In this document: positions 1-6,867 of the stretch, piece after piece | How positions within the stretch are numbered: position 1 is the first letter of the stretch | Layout: every line of letters starts with the position of its first letter | DNA from: Burkholderiales bacterium | GTDB taxonomy: Bacteria > Pseudomonadota > Gammaproteobacteria > Burkholderiales > Burkholderiaceae_C | Length of the DNA: 40,244 nucleotides | Direction of reading: 5' to 3' | Assembly (NCBI GenBank): GCA_025350145.1 | Contig: JANXYH010000005.1 | Location: 1 to 40,244, forward strand | The notes under the pieces: model-generated | Told to the model about the DNA's origin: nothing | Seen by the model: the letters and a program-made list of their open reading frames with translations, nothing else | Databases searched by the model: none | Translations under genes and position numbers: made by a program

Positions 1-259
1 CCTGCGCGGTGGCCGCCGCCAGGTGGTAGGGCAGGGCGTTGACGACCGCATCAAAGCCGCCCGCGGCCACCAGCGCCCGGCGCAGCGCCGCGCCATCCTC
101 GGTGTCGACATTCAGGGCCGTGACGCCCGCGACCGCCGCCAGCCGAGCCAGCGCGGTGGCGCTCCTGTCCATCACCGTGACCCGGTAATCGCCGCTGCCG
201 GCGAGCAGACTGGCGATGGTCATGCCGATGTGGCCGGCGCCGAGCAGGGCGATGCGCAT
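1..259 (-). CDS. Saccharopine dehydrogenase-like NAD(P)-binding protein, N-terminal part
   Basis: This gene starts at the ATG at 257-259 and runs off the left edge, so only about 86 residues are visible. The protein begins MRIALLGAGHIGMTIASLLA, a textbook Rossmann beta-alpha-beta start with GxGxxG. It goes on with a short acidic-residue segment (VTVMDRS) and the family-typical DAVVNALPY stretch, where saccharopine dehydrogenase-like enzymes close the nucleotide-binding domain. A Shine-Dalgarno-like AAGGA lies five bases before the ATG, which supports this start. The substrate cannot be told, because the family covers lysine-pathway reductases and several amino- or sugar-acid dehydrogenases and the catalytic domain is outside the window. 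It points the same way as the two esterase genes to its right, about 110 bp away. Confidence 0.8.
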   Translation of the reverse strand, partial: MRIALLGAGHIGMTIASLLAGSGDYRVTVMDRSATALARLAAVAGVTALNVDTEDGAALRRALVAAGGFDAVVNALPYHLAAATAQ

Positions 260-371
260 GGTGGTCCTTGGGGTTCAGCGGTGCAGGGGCTTGCCAGTGT
301 CGTGAAGCTGGCCGGCCAAGGATAGCCTTGGCGCAAAGCTCACCTGCCGGCCTGAACCCGCGCCAGCGGCC

Positions 372-1139
372 TCAGGGCCCGGCAATCTGGTTGCAATTGG
401 GCGCGGGCGCGGCGTGGGCGCCCCAGGCCGGCAATTGCGCGACCAGGCCCTGCCAGACCATGTCGGCAAACACGCAGGCGCCCTTGGGGCCGACATGGGC
501 GTTGTCGAAGTCGGCCTTGCCGGCCCGGGCCACGCCCAACTGCTGGGCTGCGGCCGCACCCATCGCCTGCACTGCCGTGGCGCTGCGGCCGTGCAGATCA
601 ATCAGCGGCACCCGCTGCGCCCGCGCCACCTGGCGCACCGCCAGCGCCCAGGGCCGCAGGTCATCGACCAGCACCCCGGCCCGGCTGAAGCTACGCCGGG
701 TCAGCGGCGTCACCAGCAGCGGCTGGCCCCCGGCGGCGTGGACCTCGCTGACGAACCCGGCCAGGTTGGCCGGAAACTCGGTGTTGAGGTTGGTCGAGCG
801 GCCGAACTTGCCGGGTTGGTCGTTATGGCCGAACTGGATCAGCACATGCACCGCCGTGCCGGCCGGGTAGGACCTGAGCTGGTCCAGCGCCTGCGCCCAC
901 AGCCCCTCGCTGCGGTAGCTGCGGGTGCTGCGCCCACCACGCGCCAGGTTGACGCAGTCGCCGGCCGCAGCCAGCCGCTGGCACAGCGCGTCGCCGTAGC
1001 CGGTGCGCGTGGCCAGCGTCGAGTCGCCGACCAGCAGCAGCGCCTGCGGCGGCTGCGCCCAGGCCGCTCCAAAGGCGCTGAAGACACTGAGGGCGCTGAG
1101 GGTCAGCCACAGCAGCAGTGCGCCGAAAGCAGGCCTCAC
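372..1139 (-). CDS. Secreted SGNH/GDSL esterase, rhamnogalacturonan acetylesterase-like
   Basis: 255 residues. An N-terminal hydrophobic stretch ending in an AAWAQ-type cleavage site (about residue 29) predicts export. The SGNH blocks are all visible: VGDSTL near 37-42 with Ser40 as nucleophile, the block II Gly in NLARGGRSTRSY near 65-74, GHND at 104-107, and DNAHVGPKGA starting at Asp212 with His215. GDST plus the GRSTRS block is characteristic of the rhamnogalacturonan acetylesterase branch, which removes acetyl groups from pectic polymers. Other acetylated sugars are possible substrates. Its start overlaps the end of the upstream hydrolase gene (ATGA), so the two are almost certainly translated together. 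The pairing of two esterases suggests deacylation of a plant or exopolysaccharide ester; that is inference. Confidence 0.88.
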   Translation of the reverse strand: MRPAFGALLLWLTLSALSVFSAFGAAWAQPPQALLLVGDSTLATRTGYGDALCQRLAAAGDCVNLARGGRSTRSYRSEGLWAQALDQLRSYPAGTAVHVLIQFGHNDQPGKFGRSTNLNTEFPANLAGFVSEVHAAGGQPLLVTPLTRRSFSRAGVLVDDLRPWALAVRQVARAQRVPLIDLHGRSATAVQAMGAAAAQQLGVARAGKADFDNAHVGPKGACVFADMVWQGLVAQLPAWGAHAAPAPNCNQIAGP

Positions 1140-2008
1140 TGGCGGGCCAGCCAGGCGCGGTAGGCGTCGAACCAGGCGTCGCTGGTGCAGCCCAGGGTCT
1201 GCATGCCAAAGCCGTGGTCGCCGCGCTCGTACCAGTGCAGCTCGACCCGTTGCCCGGCGCGCTGCCAGCTCTCGACCAGGGCAAAGCCTTGGCGCCCAAA
1301 CAGCGGGTCGTTGTCGGCCATCGCCAGGAACAGCGGCGGCAGACTGGCGGCCGGCCGATCATCCGGCAGGGCCAGCATGCTGCCGTAGAGCAGCGCCAGG
1401 CTGTGCGGCACGGCGCCGGGCTCGGGGGCCTCGACCAGGGCGCGGCCGATCAAGGCACCGGCCGAAAAGCCAACATAGCCGATCCGCTCGGCGTCGAACT
1501 GCGCCACCGCGCTGTGGCCGCGCAGCCAGCGCAGCGCCAGCCGGGCGTCGTCCACCGCCGGCGCGGGCGCACTGCCGCCACGCCCGCGCTCATCGGCCGG
1601 GCGCGACAGGGCCGAGGCGATGAAACGGTCGTACTCGGCCACGAAGGTGGCGCTGTCGACCGCCGTGGGCAGCACCCGGTACTTCAGCACATAGGCGGTG
1701 TAGCCGGCCTGGGCCAGCGCCTGCGCCACCTCCAGGCCCTCGTGGTCGATGGCGAGAAAGCGAAAGCCGCCACCCGGCACCACCAGCACCGCCCGGCCGT
1801 TGCCCTGGCCCGCTGGCGGCAGCACCGGCAGCAGCGCCGGGCTGGCGACATTGCGCAGCACCCGCAGGCCGTTGCGCAAGGTCCATTGCTCGTTCGGAGC
1901 CGGCGCGTCGGGCCACAGCGCAATCAGCCCGGGTTCGGCCGGGGTCGCCAGCGGGCTTGCGGTGGTGATCGGGCTGGCGTTGGTTTGGGTTGGGGTCGCT
2001 GCGGTCAC
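1136..2008 (-). CDS. Alpha/beta hydrolase (acetyl-esterase / BD-FAE-like)
   Basis: 290 residues from the preferred GTG at 2008. AGGAGA lies a short distance before that codon, while the longer reading frame from 2038 has no such site. The alpha/beta-hydrolase features, numbered from this start, are an oxyanion-hole PGGGF near 78-82, the nucleophile elbow GFSAG at 180-184 (Ser182), an ADND aspartate near 231-234 and the catalytic His265 in GDHGFGM. This set matches the carbohydrate-acetylesterase-like group. No clear signal peptide is visible, so it may act on material brought into the cell. It overlaps the downstream SGNH esterase gene by four bases (ATGA), which implies one transcript and translational coupling. 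Confidence 0.85.
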   Translation of the reverse strand: MTAATPTQTNASPITTASPLATPAEPGLIALWPDAPAPNEQWTLRNGLRVLRNVASPALLPVLPPAGQGNGRAVLVVPGGGFRFLAIDHEGLEVAQALAQAGYTAYVLKYRVLPTAVDSATFVAEYDRFIASALSRPADERGRGGSAPAPAVDDARLALRWLRGHSAVAQFDAERIGYVGFSAGALIGRALVEAPEPGAVPHSLALLYGSMLALPDDRPAASLPPLFLAMADNDPLFGRQGFALVESWQRAGQRVELHWYERGDHGFGMQTLGCTSDAWFDAYRAWLARQ

Positions 2009-2057
2009 GGCGGGTCTCCTGGCTGCGGGCAAATCCACTGCCCCTGCCTGACAGGTC

Positions 2058-2168
2058 TCAGGGCGATTTGTGGAACTTGCCGTCCTTCATGTTCGCCCTG
2101 AGCGGGTGCTTGCGCGGCAGGGTCGCGACATTCTCGGTCGGGTCGCCGTCGACCAGCAGCAGGTCGGC
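2058..2168 (-). pseudogene. C-terminal stub of an amidohydrolase
   Basis: The last 36 codons of a metal-dependent amidohydrolase of the imidazolonepropionase type survive. The tail motif ADLLLVDGDPTENV is followed by a stretch ending in KDGK, the usual last beta-strand of the composite domain in this family. Nothing upstream in the frame looks like the rest of the enzyme; unrelated and IS-derived sequence follows instead. The barrel with its metal ligands is absent, so it cannot be active. It is best read as the remnant of a gene cut by IS-associated rearrangement. Confidence 0.55.
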
Positions 2169-2279
2169 CGGAAAGAGCAGGTGGGCAACGCGGTGGGCTG
2201 GCCGCGATCCACTTGCAAATCGGGGAAGGCTGTCAGCCTGAATGCGGCGGTTACCCCAGGGCTGCAAGCGTCGGCGCTG

Positions 2280-2470
2280 GCATTGGGAGCTTGATCTGGC
2301 CGACGATGCGCTGGCAGAGGCAGTCGAGCAGGGCGCGCCATCGGCGCAGGCCTGGACAACCGTTCCGCAGTTGCCTTGACGCGTCGGATTGAAGTTGTCC
2401 GTCGGCCGGTGGTGGTGGCAGACCGGGGGCTGTTGTCGCCGGACAACCTGCAGACGCTCGGCGAAAACCA
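2280..2470 (+). pseudogene. IS1634-like (IS4 superfamily) transposase fragment
   Basis: The plus-strand frame around 2376-2466 reads RRIEVVRRPVVVADRGLLSP and then DNLQTL. The VVVADRG(M/L)LS-DNL block is the second catalytic-aspartate region of IS1634-type DDE transposases. Nothing recognisable of the N-terminal or C-terminal parts is present, and the frame changes on both sides. It abuts an IS5-type fragment on the other strand, so this is a scrambled junction of at least two dead elements. Confidence 0.5.
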
Positions 2471-2625
2471 CCGCCGCATGAAGTGGATGCGCAGCCTGGT
2501 CTGCACCGCCGATGGCGGGCGACCCGGGCGACCCGCTCGCCCATGCCTGGCCACCAGATCCACCAGCGACGGCCAGGGCAGCACCGGGTCCATGGCGTCC
2601 GGGAACTCACGCTTGCGCGTGCGCC
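2440..2625 (-). pseudogene. IS5-family transposase N-terminal fragment
   Basis: On the minus strand the frame reads FPDAMDPVLPWPSLVDL, then GRPP, then TRLRIHFMRRWFSPS. This is the standard N-terminal pattern of IS5-family transposases (an acidic FLxxMDxVVPW block, GRPPxxxxxMLRIHxxQxWF). After about residue 60 the similarity stops. The catalytic DDE domain is missing, so the element is dead. A second, differently deleted IS5-type relic lies at 4457-4597. Confidence 0.6.
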
Positions 2626-2792
2626 TGGTCCTCAGATTCAGGCCCAAGTCGATCCGCCATATGGCGCCAAATTTGCGGTCAGATCACGGTGACGCCAAAA
2701 CCATTGGCGGGAACCTTTGCAGGCCCTCCCTCAAGCTGCGGTTCGATGGCAGCCCGCGAAGCCGGCCTCGGGCGATACGCTGCAATCGAAGG
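2626..2792. other. Short intergenic stretch, nothing recognised
   Basis: About 165 bp between the IS5 relic and the BrnA gene. Open frames cross it on the plus strand, but none has a recognisable domain or a ribosome-binding site. It is probably IS-derived or eroded sequence. Confidence 0.4.
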
Positions 2793-3041
2793 TCAGGCGT
2801 CACCGCGTGTCGCAAGCGTGGACTTCTTGTGCACCCACTCCAGCAGCGCGTCGTTCATCCGCGACTGCCAGCCAGCACCGGTGGCACGGAAGAAGGACAG
2901 GACCTCAGGGCTGTACCGGACGCTGACAAGTTGCTTTGTGGGTGCGAACTGAGCGCCACGCTGCCCGGACTTGCGCGTTTCGGCCAAGGCGTCGCGCACC
3001 GCAGCGTATCCGCCGCCCCGGACGACGACGGCATGCTTCAT
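2793..3041 (-). CDS. brnA: BrnA-family antitoxin
   Basis: 82 residues from the ATG at 3041. The C-terminal half carries the BrnA ribbon-helix-helix pattern: VSVRYSPEVLSFFRATG followed by GWQSRMNDALLEWV. BrnA antitoxins neutralise the RelE-fold RNase BrnT and bind DNA to repress their own operon. The reading frame is open further upstream to a stop at 3216-3218, and that upstream part encodes the end of a BrnT-like toxin (next entry). The true translation start could therefore lie a little before this ATG. With its toxin headless, it is an orphan antitoxin that could still bind DNA or cross-neutralise a BrnT elsewhere. Confidence 0.75.
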   Translation of the reverse strand: MKHAVVVRGGGYAAVRDALAETRKSGQRGAQFAPTKQLVSVRYSPEVLSFFRATGAGWQSRMNDALLEWVHKKSTLATRGDA

Positions 3042-3215
3042 CTTGTTCTCCTCGCCCGAGGTGTACGGCCGTTCCTTGCCGGGCGCAGCGGCGATGAGAA
3101 CTTCCCACTCAGCCGCCGTAGCCGGCAGCTTCTTCGCATAGCGGCGGACTTCACGTCCATCTGCCTTTCTGAGGCTGATGATGTGCGGCGCATCAGCGGT
3201 AACAAAACTGATGAG
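3042..3215 (-). pseudogene. 3' remnant of a BrnT-like toxin, in frame with brnA
   Basis: Directly upstream of brnA, and in the same frame, the sequence encodes SFVTADAPHIISLRKADGRE and then VRRYAKK. The IISLRKAxxREVRRYA block is the C-terminal strand-helix signature of BrnT toxins. The N-terminal two-thirds, with the catalytic residues, is replaced upstream by an in-frame TGA (3216-3218) and unrelated sequence. Normally brnT and brnA are separate overlapping genes; here no stop separates the toxin remnant from the antitoxin frame. The toxin is inactive. Confidence 0.6.
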
Positions 3216-3314
3216 TCAATGTGGCTGCGCTGCTTTGGCGTCCAACCCATGGCGTTGGACTTGCCTTGCTTCCTCGGACGCTGATGGACTGTTCTCGGCG
3301 CTTACTTCTGCCGG

Positions 3315-3494
3315 ATGCGTTCAGGACTGGACAAACCCAAGACTGCCAACGCCGCCGGCCAAAAGATCGCCCGCCTGATCTCCACGATGCCCGCCAAGGG
3401 CCAGGAGTACTGCGAGCAGCGAGATCGCCAGCATGGGTTGCGTGTCCTGACACAACGCCTTGCCAAACTCGGCATGCAGATGATCCCCATTTAA
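3315..3494 (+). pseudogene. Probable transposase C-terminal fragment (family uncertain)
   Basis: An ATG-to-TAA frame of 59 codons includes the segment GQEYCEQRDRQHGLRVLTQR and ends GMQMIPI. The pattern (xxYxEQxxRQ..L..L..(R/A)A..LG.QL(V/I)P) resembles the tail found on several DDE transposases. The family cannot be named from 59 residues. No promoter or ribosome-binding site is evident. It is most likely another IS relic in this decayed patch. Confidence 0.35.
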
Positions 3495-3582
3495 TAGGGG
3501 CCTGCAAAACCTCCTTGCCGATCAATCACTTGCAAAGCGTTTGTGGAAATGCGTCGGGGAACTCTTGTCAGGTGGCTCGGCA

Positions 3583-4008
3583 CTAGCCGCACTCATATTT
3601 TATCGCGACCGCTGGAGCGAAATCCTTGTCAATCCAGACTGTGCATTTCGACGCGTTCTTCGGCAATTGGCGAAATAGAATGAGACTGGTACTTCCGTAT
3701 CCGCAGGAGATAAAGTAGGGCCGATCGGATTTTGGAAGGGCCCAGTATTGAACATTTGGGCGCTTGGCGGTGGTTGGCATTAGCCATACCATCTCAGATG
3801 GATTTCCCTCCGAGAGCCTGATGCTCACCAGTGGGTGTCGCGTGTTTTCTGTCGCACCCGTCCACTCATCGAAGCGACCCGCAAGCGACTGTTGCGTCGC
3901 CACTTCACCTGGGCATGGTGTATTGGCGATTACTGCAGAAGCATTAGTCAGCAACAGTGAGCAGACGGTCGTAAATACACTGGGCAAGGTTCTACAACGC
4001 ATAGTCAT
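3583..4008 (-). CDS. STY0301-family periplasmic protein, probable immunity partner
   Basis: 141 residues from the ATG at 4008 (another ATG lies at 4002). These starts fall 10-16 bases after the stop of the upstream gene; the longer frame from 4047 would overlap that gene. The N-terminus is basic then hydrophobic, ending near SAVIANT-PC, so it is exported. The mature part has CPGEVATQQSL, a YWALP segment, a FISCGYG strand and late cysteine C-TVWIDKD, a cysteine pattern seen in STY0301-type proteins. Such proteins occur beside secreted amidase-like effectors. Following a BPSL0067-type Cys-His protein, it fits a periplasmic immunity role. The DNA is clearly more AT-rich than the flanks, a sign of transfer. 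Confidence 0.65.
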   Translation of the reverse strand: MTMRCRTLPSVFTTVCSLLLTNASAVIANTPCPGEVATQQSLAGRFDEWTGATENTRHPLVSIRLSEGNPSEMVWLMPTTAKRPNVQYWALPKSDRPYFISCGYGSTSLILFRQLPKNASKCTVWIDKDFAPAVAIKYECG

Positions 4009-4018
4009 AATATTAAAA

Positions 4019-4396
4019 CTAGTTGACGACAGAGTATGAGTCGCCATCGTTTACGCCATCCTTCACGTCGGACTTCCCTCTGAATCTGATTTTTCTAGAT
4101 TGCACCTTCTGAAGCCCGTTATACTGCTCAACAACAGTAATCCCATCTCCATCCTGAGAAACGTAGAAGGCTGCATGCCCTTTGTATGTTTTTCCATCGA
4201 AAAAAGTCGCAATTACAGCGCCCTCGGAAAGCTTGCTTCCCCTGACTCGATCTCCCATTTTCCAACCAGACGTTGGCGGCAACATCGGGACGTATTTCTT
4301 CACCAGCGAAACACATTCCCCTTTATAATTTCCCTTGCCATCGTCGACTAATGGTCTACCAATCAGCTTCTGGGGATCAGCGTACATATAGATCAT
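4019..4396 (-). CDS. BPSL0067-family Cys-His amidase-like protein, candidate effector
   Basis: 125 residues with a strong GGGAGGA site before the ATG. The fold markers are a catalytic-type cysteine in GECVSLVKKY (Cys28) and a histidine in YKGHAAFYVS (His74), as in CHAP/NlpC-P60 papain-like amidases that cut peptidoglycan peptides. Proteins annotated as BPSL0067 family have this layout and size. There is no signal peptide, which fits an effector delivered by another machine, such as type VI secretion, rather than by Sec. The next gene downstream encodes an exported STY0301-type protein, the expected immunity partner. No secretion-system genes are in this window, so the pair looks like an orphan effector/immunity cassette in AT-rich DNA. 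Confidence 0.68.
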   Translation of the reverse strand: MIYMYADPQKLIGRPLVDDGKGNYKGECVSLVKKYVPMLPPTSGWKMGDRVRGSKLSEGAVIATFFDGKTYKGHAAFYVSQDGDGITVVEQYNGLQKVQSRKIRFRGKSDVKDGVNDGDSYSVVN

Positions 4397-4456
4397 AACA
4401 TTCCTCCCGTGAGATTTGCGGATTCATTGCAACATATCGAGCATCTTGCAAGCCAT

Positions 4457-4597
4457 TCACAGCTCGGCCAAGGCAAACAGAATATTGGGTTGGGCGGTGC
4501 TTTTCTTCAACCCGCGACGGCGAACCTTGACTTGTTCCACTAACGCAACCCATGGCAACCCGCGGCTCAACTCGTCGAGAAACACCCGTTCGCGGGT
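4457..4597 (-). pseudogene. IS5-family transposase relic with internal deletion
   Basis: The minus-strand frame reads TRERVFLDELSRGLPWVALV and, a few residues later, RRRGLKKSTAQPNILFALAEL split by nothing but VEQVKV-like linker residues. The first block is the N-terminus of an IS5-type transposase. The second (R-GL-KNTAQ---LFAL-NL) is its extreme C-terminus. The catalytic core of roughly 250 residues is missing, so the two ends are joined by a clean in-frame deletion. It sits exactly where the following plus-strand gene loses its 5' end. Confidence 0.6.
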
Positions 4598-4599
4598 GC

Positions 4600-6038
4600 G
4601 CGCCCTGTGGTCAGCTTCAGGCCAATCTCGGCTGGCTGCATGACCGGCATCATCCCCGCCGCTCGGGTCCCGCGCAACCACATTCGCACGGGCGATGTGC
4701 AGCACCTCTTCAAGCATGCCGCGCCACAAACCCCCGCACCGGCCCGGCCAGGCTGCTGTCGCCGGTGCTGACCGCGCTGGGCAGCCGGCCCGGGCCGGTC
4801 CACCTCGATATCCCGCACGATGTGCTCGCGGCCAGCGGCACTTGGGGCCCGACGAGTTCGAGATCGGCCCGCTGCGCTACCGCGCCGGCAGGGGGCCACG
4901 CCCGGCGCAAGAGCCGCTGGCCGAGGCGCTGCGGCTGCTGCAGGGCGCCAAGCGGCCGCTGCTGGTGGCCGGCGGCGGGGTGGTCCAGTCCGGCGCCGAC
5001 GCGCTGCTGCGCGAACTGGCGGCGCGGCTGTCGGCCCCGGTCGTGCCCAGCCAGATGGCGTTGGGCGTGGTGCCCAGCGGCCACGCCAGCTTCATCGGCC
5101 ATGGCGGCATCATCGCCGGGCCGGCGGTGCTGGAGGCCTTCGAGCGCGCCGATGTGGTGCTGGCGCTGGGCTGCCGCTTCTCCTCCTGGCTGTGGGACGA
5201 GCGCGGCCCGCTGGCGCGCCGCAGCCACGCCCTGGTCAATGTCAACACCGACGCGGCGGCACTCGGCGCGCCGGCCCTGCACCGCGTCGCGATCCAGGCC
5301 GATGCCGGGCTGTGCCTGGCCGACCTGCTGGCCGGGCTGCCGGCCGGCGCTGCGGCGACCGAGGCCGACTGGCTGCCCGGCCTGCGGGCGCGGCGCAGCG
5401 GCTACGAGGCCGAACTGGCCGCGATGGCCCGCGAGAGCGCCCCGGCGATGCACCCGGCGGCCCTGGCCACAGCCCTGGCCCAGGCGCTGCCGGAGGACGC
5501 GCTGGCGGTCTACGACGGCGGCCACACCAGCTTCTGGAGCAACGACCTGACGCCGGTGCGGGCGGTGCGCACCCGCTTCCACGACCCCGGCATGTGCCAG
5601 CTTGGCTTCGGCCTGCCTTGGGCGCTGGCGCTGCAGGCCCTGCACCCGGGCCGGCTGGTGCTCAACATCACCGGCGACGGCTCGTTCGGCTTCAGCCTGC
5701 AGGAGCTGGACACCGCGCGCCGCTACCGCCTGCCGGTGGTCAACGTGATCCACAACTACGGCGCCTGGGGAATCATCCGCCAGGGCCAGCGCCGGCAGCA
5801 CGACTTCGAACTCGGCGCCACCCTGGAAGGCACCGACTACGCGGCCATCGCCCGGGGCTTTGGTTGCCATGGCGAGGTGCTGCACGACGCCGCCGAGATC
5901 GCCCCAGCGCTGGCCCGCGCCCGTGCCAGCGGCCTGCCGGCGGTGCTGGATTGCGGCACCCGCTTCGTGCCGCACCCGGCCGGGCCGGCGTTTGCCAGCA
6001 TGAACCGGTTCGGCCAGGACGATTTGGCTGGCGCTTGA
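4600..6038 (+). pseudogene. Thiamine-diphosphate enzyme (acetolactate-synthase-like), 5' end destroyed
   Basis: The long frame ending at 6038 encodes the middle and C-terminal domains of a ThDP-dependent enzyme of the acetolactate synthase/benzoylformate decarboxylase family. It has a central domain (PLLVAGGGVVQSGADALL) and the ThDP-Mg motif GDGSFGFSLQEL followed by NVIHNYGAWG. Upstream, the family sequence continues only through frame changes. HIRTGDVQHLFKHAA is in one frame near 4680-4724, then PRTGPARLLSPVLTALGSRP and GPVHLDIPHDVL in a second (about 4730-4840), then the long frame. Beyond that, the N-terminal domain with the essential glutamate is gone and an IS5 relic begins. The reaction cannot be assigned. 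It should be inactive. Confidence 0.72.
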
Positions 6039-6090
6039 GCAACACGCGTTCAGGCTTTCGCGGCAAGCGGCTGGGACAAGCCTGGCGAAC

Positions 6091-6119
6091 TTGCGATCTT
6101 CCGTGGCGCGTAATACACT
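6091..6119 (+). promoter_or_regulatory. Possible sigma-70 promoter of higBA
   Basis: TTGCGA (6091-6096), a 17-base gap, then TACACT (6114-6119): four of six matches to consensus at each box. Transcription would start close to 6126, the TTG start of higB, so the toxin message may be nearly leaderless. No Shine-Dalgarno site is seen before the TTG. Weak evidence on its own. Confidence 0.25.
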
Positions 6120-6125
6120 GCGCGC

Positions 6126-6404
6126 TTGATCCAGTCGTTCAAGTGCAAGGACTCCTTGGCGTTGTACCAGGGCAGGAGCCCGCCTCGGTTCAAAGCCTTG
6201 GTGACGGTCGCCGAGCGCAAGCTCGCGCAACTCGACGCCGCCCAGACGCTGTCGTTCTTGAAGGCGCCGCCCGGGAATCACCTGGAGGCGCTGAAGGACA
6301 AGCGCAAGGGTCAGTACAGCATCCGCGTCAATGACCAGTGGCGCATCTGCTTCATCTGGACCGAGATCGGACCAGGAGAGGTCGAGATCGTGGACTACCA
6401 CTGA
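6126..6404 (+). CDS. higB: HigB-type RelE-fold toxin
   Basis: 92 residues, the normal length for this family. The sequence runs MIQSFKCKDSLALYQG near the start and ends with GQYSIRVNDQWRICF and VEIVDYH. These are hallmarks of HigB (host-inhibition-of-growth), a ribosome-dependent mRNA endoribonuclease of the RelE superfamily. The start is a TTG, chosen because the family begins with M-I-x-SF. The antitoxin gene follows ten bases later on the same strand, in the toxin-first order typical of higBA. The reading frame is intact, so the system is probably functional. It sits next to a decayed gene and IS relics, as acquired TA pairs often do. Confidence 0.88.
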   Translation: MIQSFKCKDSLALYQGRSPPRFKALVTVAERKLAQLDAAQTLSFLKAPPGNHLEALKDKRKGQYSIRVNDQWRICFIWTEIGPGEVEIVDYH

Positions 6405-6414
6405 AGGAGTCAAG

Positions 6415-6723
6415 ATGGCACGTCCTGTCAATCGCATGCGTCCGGTTCACCCTGGCGAGGTGCTGCGCGAAGACTATCTTGCCCCGCTGGGCTTGAGTGT
6501 CAACGCGCTGTCGATCGCGCTGGCTGTGCCGGCAACGCGCATTCACGAGATCGTCAAGGAACGGCGTGCCGTCACCGCCGACACGGCCGCAAGGTTGGCC
6601 AAGCACTTCGGCGGCGACGCCACATCATGGTTGGTCATGCAGGCCAACTACGATTTGCAGACCTTGCCAACCCGCCCGGACATCGAGCGCGCGGTTTCGG
6701 TCCGCGTGCCATTGGCGGCATGA
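6415..6723 (+). CDS. higA: HigA-type antitoxin, HTH_XRE
   Basis: 102 residues from the ATG at 6415, with GGAG seven bases before it; the longer frame from 6331 would overlap most of the toxin end. The start MARPVNRMRPVHPGEVLRED is diagnostic for HigA. It is followed by a Cro/C1-type helix-turn-helix (NALSIALAVPATRIHEIVK, then the recognition region through TAARLAKHFGG). HigA binds and blocks HigB and represses the operon through the helix-turn-helix. The gap to higB is ten bases, so the two are co-transcribed. Confidence 0.92.
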   Translation: MARPVNRMRPVHPGEVLREDYLAPLGLSVNALSIALAVPATRIHEIVKERRAVTADTAARLAKHFGGDATSWLVMQANYDLQTLPTRPDIERAVSVRVPLAA

Positions 6724-6867
6724 GCCGGTAGCGCCTGCGCAGCGCCGCAGACTGCCAGGGCTTGCCGCAGCGCCCGCCCAGATTGGCGCAGCCCGCTACA
6801 TTGACCGCCGCCGCCCGCTTGGCCAGAACGCTGAGCCATCACCGGTCAAGCCACCCGCCGCCCCACC

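Noticed and set aside
4695-6038. Functional acetolactate synthase or similar
   Set aside because: The N-terminal domain with the essential glutamate is missing and the upstream family sequence is spread over different frames beside an IS relic.
4710-6437. 575-codon minus-strand frame opposite the ThDP enzyme
   Set aside because: Composition is Gln/Arg/Gly-rich, with no motif; the ThDP motif on the plus strand explains the coding signal.
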